DNA from: Veillonella parvula DSM 2008
Lineage (GTDB): Bacteria > Bacillota > Negativicutes > Veillonellales > Veillonellaceae
DNA: 64,000 nt
Direction of reading: 5' to 3'
NCBI RefSeq assembly: GCF_000024945.1
Contig: NC_013520.1
Coordinates: 172,001-236,000 of the forward strand
Each line of letters begins with the position of its first letter. The stretch's first letter is position 1. The position numbers and the translations under genes are program-made. The notes below the pieces were generated by a model, which did no database searches, had not been told where the DNA came from, and was given only the letters and a program-made list of their open reading frames with translations. Positions 25,372 through 34,057 of the stretch are shown here, in pieces.

Positions 25372-27204
25372 ATGGTTATGAATGGTATTTACTTAGTTAT
25401 TGCCTCCGCGTGTATTCTAATTTTAGCGTACCGCTTTTACGGGGCTTTTATAGCGGCTAAGGTACTGACATTGGATCAATATCGTCCAACGCCTGCTATG
25501 GTTCACAATGATGGTCACGATTACGTGCCAACCAACAAATGGGTAACCTTTGGTCATCACTTTGCAGCAATTGCTGGTGCAGGTCCACTGGTAGGTCCTG
25601 TTATCGCAGCACAGTTTGGTTATTTGCCTGGCGCATTATGGATCCTAATTGGTTCTGTATTAGCCGGTGCTGTGCATGATATGGTTATCTTGTTTGCTTC
25701 CGTTCGTTACGATGGTAAATCGATTGCGGATATTGCTCGAGAAGAAATCAGTAAACTTGCTGGTTTTGGTGCTATGCTCGCTACCTTATTCCTATTGATC
25801 ATTACCCTTGCTGGTATGGCTGTAGTAGTAGCTAATGCATTGCATAACTCTCCTTGGGGATTCTTCTCCGTATTTGCTACCATTCCAATCGCTATTTTTA
25901 TTGGTATTTATTTGAAATGGTTGCGTCCTGGTAAAATCCAAGAGGCGACTATTATTGGGGTAGCCTTAATCTTCGCAGCTATCATCTACGGTCCAAATGT
26001 AGCGGCTAGCGAATATGCATCTTGGTTCACATACGACTTGCAAACTATTGAAATTATGCTTGCTGTGTATGGTTTCTTTGCAGCTGCATTGCCAGTATGG
26101 TTGTTACTTGCACCTCGTGACTATTTGTCCACATACCTTAAAATCGGTACAATCGGTGCATTGGCTCTTGGTATTATCATTGTAATGCCTGAAATTCAAA
26201 TGCCAGCTGTAACTCCTTACATCTGGGGCGGCGGTCCTGTATTGAAAGGTTCTGTATTCCCTTACATCTTCATTACTATCGCATGTGGTGCGTTATCTGG
26301 CTTCCATACTGTTATTGCTACAGGTACAACACCTAAAATGCTTACTAATGAAAAAGAAATTTTACCTATCGGTTATGGTGCGATGTTAACAGAAGGCTTC
26401 ATCGCTATGATGGCGTTGATTGCTGCTACTGCATTGCATCCAGATGATTACTTTGCGATTAACTCCACAGTTGAGTCTTTCAAAGCTTTAGGCCTTCAAG
26501 TCCATGAATTGCCAGCATTGTCTGCAATGGTTGGTGAAGACTTGATGCACCGTCCTGGTGGTGCCGTATCCTTAGCAGTAGGTATGGCTCATATCTTCTC
26601 TAGATTGCCTAATATGGATCACTTGATGGGTTACTGGTATCATTTCTGTATCATGTTCGAAGCATTGTTCATCATGACTTTGATTGATGCTGGTACTCGT
26701 GTAGGTCGTTACTTACTTCAAGAATTATTAGGTCATTTCCATCCTAAATTCAACGACCAACACTGGGCTCCTGGCGTTTATGGTTGTGCCGCTTTAATTT
26801 GTATCTTGTGGGGCTACCTAGTTCTACAAGGTAATATCGGTATTATCTGGCCTCTATTCGGTGTATCGAACCAATTATTAGGTACCATGACATTGGCCGT
26901 AGGTACTACAGTTATCATGAGACTTGGACGCAAACGCTATGCATGGGTAACAGGTATCCCTTGTATCTTAATGGCTATCGTGGCTATCGCTGCAGACTAT
27001 GAAAATGTATTCTACAGCTATATTCCTGCTGGCAAATGGATTCTAGTAGCATTTAGTGCTGCTATGTTCCTCATGATTCTTATCGTATTGGTAGAAGCGA
27101 TTCGCAGCTGGATTCGCTTAGCTAATATTCCTCAAGATTATCGGACACAAGCTGAAATCGAAGCTGAAAGCCTTGTAAAATACGGTAAAGAAGTAAAAGC
27201 ATAA
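25372..27204 (+). CDS. cstA: CstA-type carbon starvation / pyruvate-peptide transporter
   Basis: 610 residues, a polytopic inner-membrane protein with about 16 hydrophobic helices. CstA hallmarks are clear: NKWVTFGHHFAAIAGAGPLVGPVIAAQ near residue 45, GAVHDMVILFASVR, and SGFHTVIATGTTPKML. Family members take up pyruvate or peptides. GGAGGTG ends five bases before ATG 25372; a GTG 21 bp earlier is less likely. It is a single-gene unit with its own promoter and terminator. Confidence 0.93.
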   Translation: MVMNGIYLVIASACILILAYRFYGAFIAAKVLTLDQYRPTPAMVHNDGHDYVPTNKWVTFGHHFAAIAGAGPLVGPVIAAQFGYLPGALWILIGSVLAGAVHDMVILFASVRYDGKSIADIAREEISKLAGFGAMLATLFLLIITLAGMAVVVANALHNSPWGFFSVFATIPIAIFIGIYLKWLRPGKIQEATIIGVALIFAAIIYGPNVAASEYASWFTYDLQTIEIMLAVYGFFAAALPVWLLLAPRDYLSTYLKIGTIGALALGIIIVMPEIQMPAVTPYIWGGGPVLKGSVFPYIFITIACGALSGFHTVIATGTTPKMLTNEKEILPIGYGAMLTEGFIAMMALIAATALHPDDYFAINSTVESFKALGLQVHELPALSAMVGEDLMHRPGGAVSLAVGMAHIFSRLPNMDHLMGYWYHFCIMFEALFIMTLIDAGTRVGRYLLQELLGHFHPKFNDQHWAPGVYGCAALICILWGYLVLQGNIGIIWPLFGVSNQLLGTMTLAVGTTVIMRLGRKRYAWVTGIPCILMAIVAIAADYENVFYSYIPAGKWILVAFSAAMFLMILIVLVEAIRSWIRLANIPQDYRTQAEIEAESLVKYGKEVKA

Positions 27205-27224
27205 GATTGATTATTGCAATATAT

Positions 27225-27255
27225 AAAGTGCACTCACATTTGTGAGTGCACTTTT
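27225..27255 (+). terminator. Terminator of cstA
   Basis: 14-bp perfect stem AAAGTGCACTCACA/TGTGAGTGCACTTT (27225-27238/27241-27254) followed by T residues. Confidence 0.85.
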
Positions 27256-27298
27256 AATCTATAAATTTGCTGTTTTTTTATAAAATAGTTAGGTAATG

Positions 27299-27339
27299 GC
27301 GTCTTGCATGCAGAGTTTTCTGTGAGCAAGGCGCTTTTT
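27299..27339 (+). terminator. Second terminator-like hairpin after cstA
   Basis: GCGTCTTGC pairs with GCAAGGCGC (27299-27307/27326-27334, one G-U), with an inner CAGA/TCTG stem and then five T. It is 45 bp after the cstA terminator and may be a back-up or belong to an unseen short transcript. Confidence 0.55.
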
Positions 27340-27411
27340 GTATGGAAAAGAGTTTCTTATGGTCAATATGATTGATACAGTTAACACCGCATGGGTATTG
27401 TTATTTGAACA

Positions 27412-27420
27412 TGTTATAAT
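27412..27420 (+). promoter_or_regulatory. Extended -10 promoter next to a start codon
   Basis: TGTTATAAT ends 6 bases before ATG 27427, so transcription would start at or next to the start codon. No good -35 or Shine-Dalgarno site is visible. Confidence 0.45.
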
Positions 27421-27426
27421 AGGGCT

Positions 27427-29052
27427 ATGAAACATTATATACGTTCTTATTGGACAAAATATAAACAATTGTATAAGAAAGGCCTAAAAGGCATTGCTGC
27501 CTTTCTTGCCATTGGAGTGATTATAGTCTTTGTACTAGCAACCATTGCTAGTCGTGGAATGGGCGTTATTTTTAATGAGGTTATGGCTCGGCAGACGATG
27601 ATGCGTGGTACGGTTACTGTTGAAAGTTTATCTGCCACACCGTGGGGAACTTTGACTTTTACCGGGCTGATTTGGAAAGACCCAGAAGGGCATGAGTTGC
27701 TCAATGCACCGAGCGGGAAGGTCCGCGTTAATATGTGGGATGTGGTCACACGTAATTTTAAGTCCTCTGCTATCGAGGGCATTGAATTAGATGATGCGAT
27801 TGTAGTCGTTGATTTAGACGATAATAATCGGTTAGATTTCGCGCCCATATCTCCAGATGTACATAAACCAATTAACGAGATAGAGCCCCGTCCCAAAGTT
27901 CCTAGAAAGACTACACAAGAACGGCAAGAGGAACTAGGTAAGAAAGTACGTAACTTCAATTGGGCGGGCCAACATTTAGATTTGAAGATTAGGCTTAGAA
28001 ACAGTCAGTTAGAGGTCTTTAACAGAAATCGCCATTATGTGATAAAGGATGTAAACGCTAGAATTGACCTTGATAGTAAGAGAGCCATTCGCATCGATAT
28101 GGAGACGGGCAAATTCGGTGGTACCGCTATAGGGGATGGTCTCGTATTAAAAGGTCGTGTAGACTTAAAGGATGTTTTAAAGCATCGCATGCCTCAACTG
28201 GATCTACAATTTGATGTGAAAGGGGTGGATCCATCATCACTAGGCTTTGGTGAGAATATTCATGATGCCATGACCTTGCTTACAAAGGTAACAGGTGATT
28301 TTAACCGTCCCTTTGCTAAAGGTCGGGTAACGATGCCGATTTTGCGCATCCCTGCACTTACCTTTGAGAATGTAGTAGGAGATGTGACGTATCAAGATGG
28401 TATTTTGAATTTTGAAAACGTTAGTGCTAATGTATACAGCGGTAAATTGGAGGCTAAAGGTGTATATAATTTGGACACTCGAGCCTATACGATTACTGGT
28501 GTAGCAAAAGATCTAGATAGTAGTGTGGCCCTTAAAGCGCCTGAGTTCCTTGTGCCCGTATCGGCAAATTTGAACTTTAAAAGTGAAGGCCAACCTCGAG
28601 ACATGGAGGTATGGGGAAACTTCTGGTCTGGTGAAGGGCACTATATGCTGATTCCGATTCAAAGCATTACGGGAAACTTTCACAATAAAGGGCGACATTT
28701 ATCCTTTAGCGATGTGAAAGTAAATACGAAAATCACTACTATCACTACGGATGCTCTGCGTATCGATGATGGACAGCTCACGATGGGGCCGCTTAATATT
28801 ACGTCCCATGGAGGCAGCAATTTTATTCTGTATGATGAGTCATTTGATGAAATTGATGAAAATATGACTCGCATTAAAGATGATATGAAACAAGCTAAAG
28901 AGAATAGTAAAAGTACTTCTGAATCAGCAAAGGGCATCGATACGTCTGGGCTCACACCGCCGGATATGAAAGAATCGATAAAAGACCTGAAGCGGAGTAT
29001 AGACTCGGCAAAAGATAGCTTAGATAATGTGTCAAAAGGCATCAAGCAATGA
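27427..29052 (+). CDS. AsmA/TamB-like envelope protein
   Basis: 541 residues. Basic N-terminus, one membrane anchor (residues about 22-42), then a long extracytoplasmic part of repeated beta-strand segments such as LKGRVDLKDVL, GRVTMPILRIPALTFENVVGDVTYQDGILNFENVSANVYSGKLEAKGVYNLD. This layout fits AsmA-family proteins, which help move lipids between the two membranes of diderm bacteria. The C-terminal ~70 residues are a charged helix (IDENMTRIKDDMKQAKENSK), probably coiled coil. It is shorter than TamB. The start codon coincides with the predicted transcription start. Confidence 0.65.
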   Translation: MKHYIRSYWTKYKQLYKKGLKGIAAFLAIGVIIVFVLATIASRGMGVIFNEVMARQTMMRGTVTVESLSATPWGTLTFTGLIWKDPEGHELLNAPSGKVRVNMWDVVTRNFKSSAIEGIELDDAIVVVDLDDNNRLDFAPISPDVHKPINEIEPRPKVPRKTTQERQEELGKKVRNFNWAGQHLDLKIRLRNSQLEVFNRNRHYVIKDVNARIDLDSKRAIRIDMETGKFGGTAIGDGLVLKGRVDLKDVLKHRMPQLDLQFDVKGVDPSSLGFGENIHDAMTLLTKVTGDFNRPFAKGRVTMPILRIPALTFENVVGDVTYQDGILNFENVSANVYSGKLEAKGVYNLDTRAYTITGVAKDLDSSVALKAPEFLVPVSANLNFKSEGQPRDMEVWGNFWSGEGHYMLIPIQSITGNFHNKGRHLSFSDVKVNTKITTITTDALRIDDGQLTMGPLNITSHGGSNFILYDESFDEIDENMTRIKDDMKQAKENSKSTSESAKGIDTSGLTPPDMKESIKDLKRSIDSAKDSLDNVSKGIKQ

Positions 29053-29098
29053 AAGACATATAGTAATAAAATACATTGAGAAGTGAAAAGCAACAAGA

Positions 29099-29132
29099 AA
29101 TAATAACGTATCAAAAATAATAAAGTATCAAA
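29099..29132. repeat. Two-copy 17-bp tandem repeat in a 3' UTR
   Basis: AATAATAACGTATCAAA followed directly by AATAATAAAGTATCAAA, between the stop at 29052 and the terminator at 29141. Confidence 0.55.
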
Positions 29133-29140
29133 GATAACAA

Positions 29141-29180
29141 AAAGATGGCAATTCATCATCGTGATGAGTTGCCATCTTTA
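29141..29180. terminator. Bidirectional terminator between convergent genes
   Basis: 18-bp stem (29141-29158/29162-29179, one G-U pair, arm starting AAAGATGGCAATTC) with a three-base loop. T-rich tails are found on both strands. It separates the AsmA-like gene from the converging exported-protein gene. Confidence 0.85.
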
Positions 29181-29224
29181 ATTTATAAGGTACTAACTTG
29201 TATTTACCTATACGAAAGATTTTA

Positions 29225-29956
29225 TTATCTGTCTAATCCGCTAGAACGTTGGTATTCAGTATCTTCTGTGTCTTTGGTATCCGTTTTTGTATTAGTTCGT
29301 TTTACCTTAATAAGAGGTTTCTTTTCTTTGGTTTCCTCTTCTTCGTATGGAATTACTTTATCCCCTTGATCCGGTAAAAATGTTTCAATACCGTTTCGTC
29401 TGCCTTTTTGCGTGTTTGAATCAGTGGCCAATTGGCTTTGTTGTGGAACGATATAGATTTCGTCTTTATTGATGGTTACATAATTTAACAAGAGTTTGAA
29501 TGCGTTCGGACTTACATACAGAATTCCGTCTACCATACGTGCTGCAGGCAGTAAAGATTCGGATGTATCAAGGTTGATGATTTGCAATTTACCCTTGCGC
29601 ACGACTTGTTTAGAGTCTGGTTGTACCGCTAAGGTAGCAATATTCATATCGATTAATGCCGTTTTTGTAGGGGCATCCCAAGATACTTTATAACCTAATG
29701 CTTCTGATACTTGACGTAACGCTACGAGTGGCTGACCGTCAACATAGATAACATTTGGTTTATTATCTATGGGCTCTAATAATATGCCATCTACATTGAT
29801 ATAATGCTGTGTCGTTACTGATGCAGGTCTTTTTAAACTCTGTGTCGTTGTAGCTGTCTTCGTTCCGACTGCTGCTTGGGCAGGTTGCACTATTCCGCTT
29901 GTGAAAGCTAGCGCTCCTAAGGCTATACCAGATAAAATAAGTTGTTTTAATTTCAT
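29225..29956 (-). CDS. Exported protein with copper-amine-oxidase-like stalk domain
   Basis: 243 residues from the ATG at 29956, which has GGAGG six bases upstream; a 39-bp longer frame has none. Residues 1-29 form a signal peptide (MKLKQLILSGIALGALAFTSG, cleavage after AQA). Residues about 50-165 match the copper amine oxidase N-terminal/stalk-protein pattern (ININVDGILLEP-like strand, PNVIYVDGQPLVALRQVSEALGYKVSWDAPTKTALI, and VDGILYVSPNAFKLLL). The C-terminal part is charged and disordered, rich in Lys, Thr and Asp. In Firmicutes such domains are found on surface proteins. The exact function is unknown. Confidence 0.7.
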   Translation of the reverse strand: MKLKQLILSGIALGALAFTSGIVQPAQAAVGTKTATTTQSLKRPASVTTQHYINVDGILLEPIDNKPNVIYVDGQPLVALRQVSEALGYKVSWDAPTKTALIDMNIATLAVQPDSKQVVRKGKLQIINLDTSESLLPAARMVDGILYVSPNAFKLLLNYVTINKDEIYIVPQQSQLATDSNTQKGRRNGIETFLPDQGDKVIPYEEEETKEKKPLIKVKRTNTKTDTKDTEDTEYQRSSGLDR

Positions 29957-30081
29957 GGTAACCTCCATTGTGTATAAAATGTCACGATAAATCATAATGG
30001 GTACTATAACATGGATATATGAATATTATATTATGAATTTTAATTTTACAAAACTAATAAAGAAGAAGGAATGATTTTATC

Positions 30082-30360
30082 GATTTGCTATAGAAAAACG
30101 AAGTCAAATAGAAATTTTAAGAAAAGAAAGATACTCTGTTCATAAAATTGCTAGTTTAATTGGTGTCTACCATTCTACTGTAGCAAGAGAATTAAATCGC
30201 GTTAAAGACGAATACTCTACGATTAAAGCACAACAGGTAGCAACTAGTAAGTCTGCTAATAAAGGAAGACTAATAAACTTAATACCTCAATTAGCGGCTT
30301 TAATTAAATCCAGATTATAACAAACTTAGTCTCCAGAAGCACTAATGCTGATTAATAATT
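30082..30360 (+). pseudogene. Remnant of an IS30-family transposase
   Basis: Reading from 30082 gives RFAIEKRSQIEILRKERYSV followed by HKIASLIGVYHSTVARELNR, the N-terminal helix-turn-helix of IS30-type transposases. It is followed by stop codons at the position where the family normally reads K-L-x-x-x-W-S-P-E-Q (here SRL, stop, QT, stop, SPEAL). No start codon is in frame and the DDE catalytic domain is missing, so this is a decayed 5' fragment. No matching inverted repeats could be identified by eye. Confidence 0.75.
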
Positions 30361-30642
30361 GACCTAGGAAATGCCTTAAGTTTAAAACACCAGATTAGAA
30401 AATTGATTTAATTTTGTCGCATTACTTATTACAATTTAAGACAAGATTAAATGATTTATTAATGGTGGAATCCGGTTTAGATATTTTTATAACTCTACGT
30501 TTAGAAAGATAGTATAATTAAAAAAGGGGCTGTAAGCAAATTCTTTAAAAGCAGCATTTTGTTTATGGTCATTTTTATACGTTCATTTGAGGTGTGAAAA
30601 GATATTTAGTAATGTTGATTTGTAGCTTTTATATAATCTATA
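30361..30642. other. Intergenic scar downstream of the IS30 remnant
   Basis: AT-rich, no convincing coding sequence. It may contain further decayed insertion-sequence DNA. Nothing else recognised. Confidence 0.35.
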
Positions 30643-30762
30643 TTGAGAAAGTACGTTGCAAAATCTGCCGGCTCTTTTGTAGTTGGTATAGTCGGTACGA
30701 AAGCTAGAAACTACGCTAAAGATGAAATTAAATTTAATTTAAAGAAGGATGTAGATAAGTAA
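30643..30762 (+). CDS. Possible 39-residue basic peptide, coupled to the next gene
   Basis: TTG-initiated frame encoding RKYVAKSAGSFVVGIVGTKA followed by a Lys/Asp-rich tail, ending in TAATG with the next ATG. A clear ribosome site before the TTG is missing, so it may instead be the 3' remnant of a larger gene truncated by the IS30 event. The one-base overlap with the next gene suggests translational coupling. Confidence 0.35.
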   Translation: MRKYVAKSAGSFVVGIVGTKARNYAKDEIKFNLKKDVDK

Positions 30763-31103
30763 TGTCTCGGGATTTTATTATAATATTAGGTGTTATATTC
30801 CTTATATATAAACTTATTACTTATAAAGGTAAGCTTACTTTAGCCAGAATTATTACATATTTAGGCCTTGCAATTGGGGGAGGAATAGCATTACTTCATG
30901 AATCTGTCCCAGTATTTATATTATTTTTTCTGACAATAGTTTGTATGGGGATTTCTTTGGTTGGAATGTACTTTATGCTTAAAAATGATGAGTTTGAAAG
31001 TGATAAAGTAGAAAAATATCAGTCTAATTTTAAAGCTGGCGTATATGTTTGGTTATTTCTAGTAGCTTTATACATATATTTATATATTTTGACCTATTAT
31101 TAG
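30762..31103 (+). CDS. Small hypothetical membrane protein
   Basis: 113 residues with three or four hydrophobic segments (about 4-18, 28-43, 49-72 and 92-112) and a short charged loop (KNDEFESDKVEKYQ). No family recognised. The start codon overlaps the stop of the preceding short frame. The low GC and position next to an IS30 scar fit an accessory origin. Confidence 0.5.
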   Translation: MSRDFIIILGVIFLIYKLITYKGKLTLARIITYLGLAIGGGIALLHESVPVFILFFLTIVCMGISLVGMYFMLKNDEFESDKVEKYQSNFKAGVYVWLFLVALYIYLYILTYY

Positions 31104-31406
31104 ATATTCTGACCGTACATATAGCAGGATCTATTGATTAACGTATAATGCTAATATAAGGTATATGAATCTAAAAAAGGACGCTATAGTCTAATCTTCA
31201 GTGAGCGGTATTACTGAATGGGTTGGAACCATAGTGTCCTTTTAGTTTTTATGGATTTGATGTTTGAGAGCATGTTATTAGATGCATTAGTTGCTACTAA
31301 CAGTTTAACTAGACCTGAGGGAGGACTTTTTTAGCACTACGTATGATATAATTTATTTATATTGAATGATTTCGCAGAATTTATATTTTATAGAAAGAGG
31401 TTCCTT
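31104..31406. other. Intergenic region before queF
   Basis: Contains the structured hairpin at 31175-31250. The rest holds the queF leader. I looked for a preQ1 riboswitch and did not find a match. Confidence 0.4.
31175..31250 (+). terminator. Large branched terminator
   Basis: 13-bp outer stem with one G-U pair (31175-31187/31231-31243, arm AAAAGGACGCTAT) enclosing TTCAGT/ACTGAA (31197-31202/31213-31218), followed by TAGTTTTT. Confidence 0.6.
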
Positions 31407-31904
31407 ATGGCATCCGGCAGATCTGAAAAAGAGTTACAAGGGGTAACGATGTTAGGTCACAAGACCGATTATCCTACTGATTATGCGCCACAGGTGTTAG
31501 AGGCGTTTGATAACAAGCATCCTGACAATGATTACTTCGTTAAGTTTAATTGCCCTGAGTTTACAAGCTTGTGTCCTATGACTGGTCAACCAGACTTTGC
31601 CACAATCTATATTTCTTATGTGCCAGATAAGAAAATGGTAGAGTCCAAGTCTTTGAAGTTATATCTGTTTAGTTTCCGCAATCACGGGGACTTTCACGAG
31701 GATTGCATCAACATCATCATGAAAGATCTTGTGAAGTTGATGGATCCTAAATATATCGAGGTGTGGGGCAAGTTTACGCCGCGCGGCGGTTTGTCCATCG
31801 ATCCATACGCAAATTACGGCAAGCCTGGTACAGAGTGGGAAAAGACTGCAAAAGAGCGCCTTCATTTTCACGACATGCAGCCAGAGCGCGTAGCATATCG
31901 TTAA
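31407..31904 (+). CDS. queF: NADPH-dependent preQ0 reductase
   Basis: 165 residues, the short form of QueF (7-cyano-7-deazaguanine reductase) in queuosine synthesis. The catalytic Cys is in [17 protein letters not shown] near residue 55; the [19 protein letters not shown] segment holds the NADPH-binding and second substrate residues. ATG 31407 follows AGAGG; the longer frame starting at 31362 uses a poor start. No other queuosine genes are nearby. It ends one base before the next gene. Confidence 0.95.
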   Translation: MASGRSEKELQGVTMLGHKTDYPTDYAPQVLEAFDNKHPDNDYFVKFNCPEFTSLCPMTGQPDFATIYISYVPDKKMVESKSLKLYLFSFRNHGDFHEDCINIIMKDLVKLMDPKYIEVWGKFTPRGGLSIDPYANYGKPGTEWEKTAKERLHFHDMQPERVAYR

Positions 31905-31905
31905 T

Positions 31906-32766
31906 ATGGCATACGAATATTTAACAATGGTCACATCCTTTATTACTTGTTTTATGATTGGTGTAACCTTGTCTTTACAACCTGCATCGATAATCGTAGG
32001 GACTCACACTTATTTAAGAGAACAAAGTAAATGGACTCGCTGGAACGGATATATCATGTTTGTGTTGCTCCTATTTGTGCTAGATGTGCTCGTAACAAAC
32101 GGTATATATATTGCGTTTCACGATGTGTATGGTAATCTCTTTAACATTGGTTATCTTGATCTCAATCTGATGGACATGTTTTTTAGTGAAAGCTTTCAAA
32201 TAGGCGTTATTCTAGTCTTTTCGCTTGTGTTGTTTCAAGTATTAGGGCTAGTTGATTTAGCCCATGGAGAACGGGATTTATCCTTTTATTATGACCAAGT
32301 AGATGCAGGTAAACAAAAGCCTTCGTGGATGGAGCAGTACATGGAGAGTCAAAGAGGCTCTCTTGGAGCGAGCTTGGTGGGCTTGTTCTATATGCTGAGA
32401 ATGACGATAAAAACAATGTGGTCTTATATCGTGTGCCTAGTGTGGTTTAAAATCCTAGCCATACTTGTAAATGTGCTAGTGTCTCCGAGTATTAACCGAA
32501 TTATGCATGTTGATAATGAAATGACTACCCTAATCATTTTCGACCCATACATTATCACCTATGCAGTTGCTGGTTTCTTATGGGGCCATGTAGCATTACA
32601 TCATGATGTAACTAAAGTATCGCGCTTAGTTAGTAGCATGGCTATATCTCTTATCCCTCGTCTTACAGTTTTGGTAGGGGCAATTTCCTTTATTGGATTG
32701 GCCTTCATCATTATAATGGTACCCATTACATGGGAGGGGGTACTTGACGCACTTACAAAAAAATAG
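31906..32766 (+). CDS. Hypothetical polytopic membrane protein
   Basis: 286 residues with about six hydrophobic segments, the last four in the C-terminal half. No recognised family. A cytoplasmic-looking loop (residues about 125-160, HGERDLSFYYDQVDAGKQK) lies in the middle. It starts one base after the queF stop, with no own ribosome site, so its translation is probably coupled to queF. Being next to queF does not make it a preQ0 transporter (YhhQ); I see no YhhQ signature. Confidence 0.55.
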   Translation: MAYEYLTMVTSFITCFMIGVTLSLQPASIIVGTHTYLREQSKWTRWNGYIMFVLLLFVLDVLVTNGIYIAFHDVYGNLFNIGYLDLNLMDMFFSESFQIGVILVFSLVLFQVLGLVDLAHGERDLSFYYDQVDAGKQKPSWMEQYMESQRGSLGASLVGLFYMLRMTIKTMWSYIVCLVWFKILAILVNVLVSPSINRIMHVDNEMTTLIIFDPYIITYAVAGFLWGHVALHHDVTKVSRLVSSMAISLIPRLTVLVGAISFIGLAFIIIMVPITWEGVLDALTKK

Positions 32767-32820
32767 ATAAAGCTAGTTATTTCCTGTATTTTTAGGGTTT
32801 TAAAAGTCGTTCTCATTCTC

Positions 32821-32850
32821 TTGACAATGAAATGATTCAAATGTTAGAGT
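32821..32850 (+). promoter_or_regulatory. Promoter of cysK-cysE
   Basis: TTGACA (32821-32826), 18-bp spacer, TAGAGT (32845-32850). It would give a leader of about 124 nt that ends in a terminator hairpin. Confidence 0.55.
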
Positions 32851-32920
32851 ATGGTTGTATTAATTGGAATACATAAACGGTTATACCCCGTGTATGGTGA
32901 ATAACAAGGTGAAATATAAT

Positions 32921-32953
32921 ATCGTCCTTGGGATGTTCCTAAGGGCGATTTTT
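32921..32953 (+). terminator. Terminator in the cysK leader (possible attenuator)
   Basis: 13-bp stem with two G-U pairs (32921-32933/32937-32949, arm ATCGTCCTTGGGA) and TTTTT, ending 27 bases before the cysK ATG. An upstream hairpin CATAAACGG/CCGTGTATG lies at about 32872-32902. It either ends the queF transcript or attenuates cysK. Confidence 0.6.
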
Positions 32954-32980
32954 ATCATCTATCGCTAGAGGGAGAATTAG

Positions 32981-33895
32981 ATGAGTATAGTAACAAACCA
33001 AACAACTGAACTTATTGGTAAAACACCGATATATCAATTGCCAAATACCAATATTTATGTAAAACTTGAAAAATATAATGTAGGCGGTTCTGTAAAAGAC
33101 CGTGCCGTACTCGGTATGTTACAGGCTGCAAAAGAGCAAGGTCGTATCCATGAGAATAGTATCATCGTAGAAGCCACAAGTGGTAATACGGGGATCGCTC
33201 TTGCTATGGTAGGTGCTATTCTACATATTAAAACAGTGATTATCATGCCTGAAAGTATGAGTAAAGAACGCCGTGAGCTTATTAAGGCGTATGGGGCGCA
33301 GCTCATCTTAACTCCAAAAGAAACAGGTATGAAGGGGGCTCTTGAGCGGGCAAATGAAATTTTAGCGAAGTATCCAAATGCTTTCACCTTGGGCCAATTC
33401 GTAAATCCTGCAAATCCAGATATGCATTACCGCACGACGGGTAATGAAATTGTAGAACAAGTGCCAAATGTCGATGTATTTATAGCGGGTATTGGTACAG
33501 GTGGTACTTTCACAGGCGTTACAAGACGATTGAAAGAACATAATCCTAATCTAAAAGCCATTGCTGTAGAGCCAGCGGGATCTCCTGCTATTACCGAAGG
33601 TAAGGGCGGCCCTCACAAAATACAAGGTATTGGGGCTGGTTTCATTCCTGAAAACTTTGACCAAAGCTTGATGGACGGCGTGCAAACTGTAAGTGATGAA
33701 GAAGCTTTTAGCGAGGTGCAAACCTTTATGCGTGAAAGTGGTATCTCTATTGGCCTTTCCGCGGGGGCGGCCATTGTAGCGGCAAAACGCATTGCTCGTG
33801 AAGAACCTAAGGCGAACATCGTTGTTATTGCACCTGATGGAGTAGAGAAATATTTATCTCTCTTGGACTTCGGCAACAACGAATACGTTAAATAA
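32981..33895 (+). CDS. cysK: Cysteine synthase A
   Basis: 304 residues, fold-type II PLP enzyme. The PLP lysine is in GGSVKDRAVLGM near residue 38; the SGNTG loop near residue 68 and GTGGTFTG near 172 bind cofactor and substrate. It makes cysteine from O-acetylserine and sulfide. GAGGGAG precedes the ATG. cysE follows 162 bp downstream. Confidence 0.95.
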   Translation: MSIVTNQTTELIGKTPIYQLPNTNIYVKLEKYNVGGSVKDRAVLGMLQAAKEQGRIHENSIIVEATSGNTGIALAMVGAILHIKTVIIMPESMSKERRELIKAYGAQLILTPKETGMKGALERANEILAKYPNAFTLGQFVNPANPDMHYRTTGNEIVEQVPNVDVFIAGIGTGGTFTGVTRRLKEHNPNLKAIAVEPAGSPAITEGKGGPHKIQGIGAGFIPENFDQSLMDGVQTVSDEEAFSEVQTFMRESGISIGLSAGAAIVAAKRIAREEPKANIVVIAPDGVEKYLSLLDFGNNEYVK

Positions 33896-34057
33896 TAGAT
33901 TTTATATAGATACAATACTGAACTTTGGATTGGTAAAAGAATAGGTTCTATATAGATATAAAGCTTTATATATAGGAATATAGACCAAATATGTTGTATA
34001 CTAGATATATCTATATTTCTGTAGAATGTAAGTAGAGTTATTTGAGATGGAGTCACT

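Noticed and set aside
31260-31407. Possible preQ1 riboswitch before queF
   Set aside because: The region has an AG-rich segment and a T-run, but the class I aptamer stem and the A-rich tail could not be matched on either strand.
31906-32766. YhhQ-type queuosine precursor transporter
   Set aside because: Next to queF and polytopic, but the sequence does not show the YhhQ pattern; left as hypothetical.
32851-32904. 17-codon leader peptide before cysK
   Set aside because: Its ATG is upstream of the predicted transcription start, there is no ribosome site, and it has no cysteine or serine codons that would fit attenuation.
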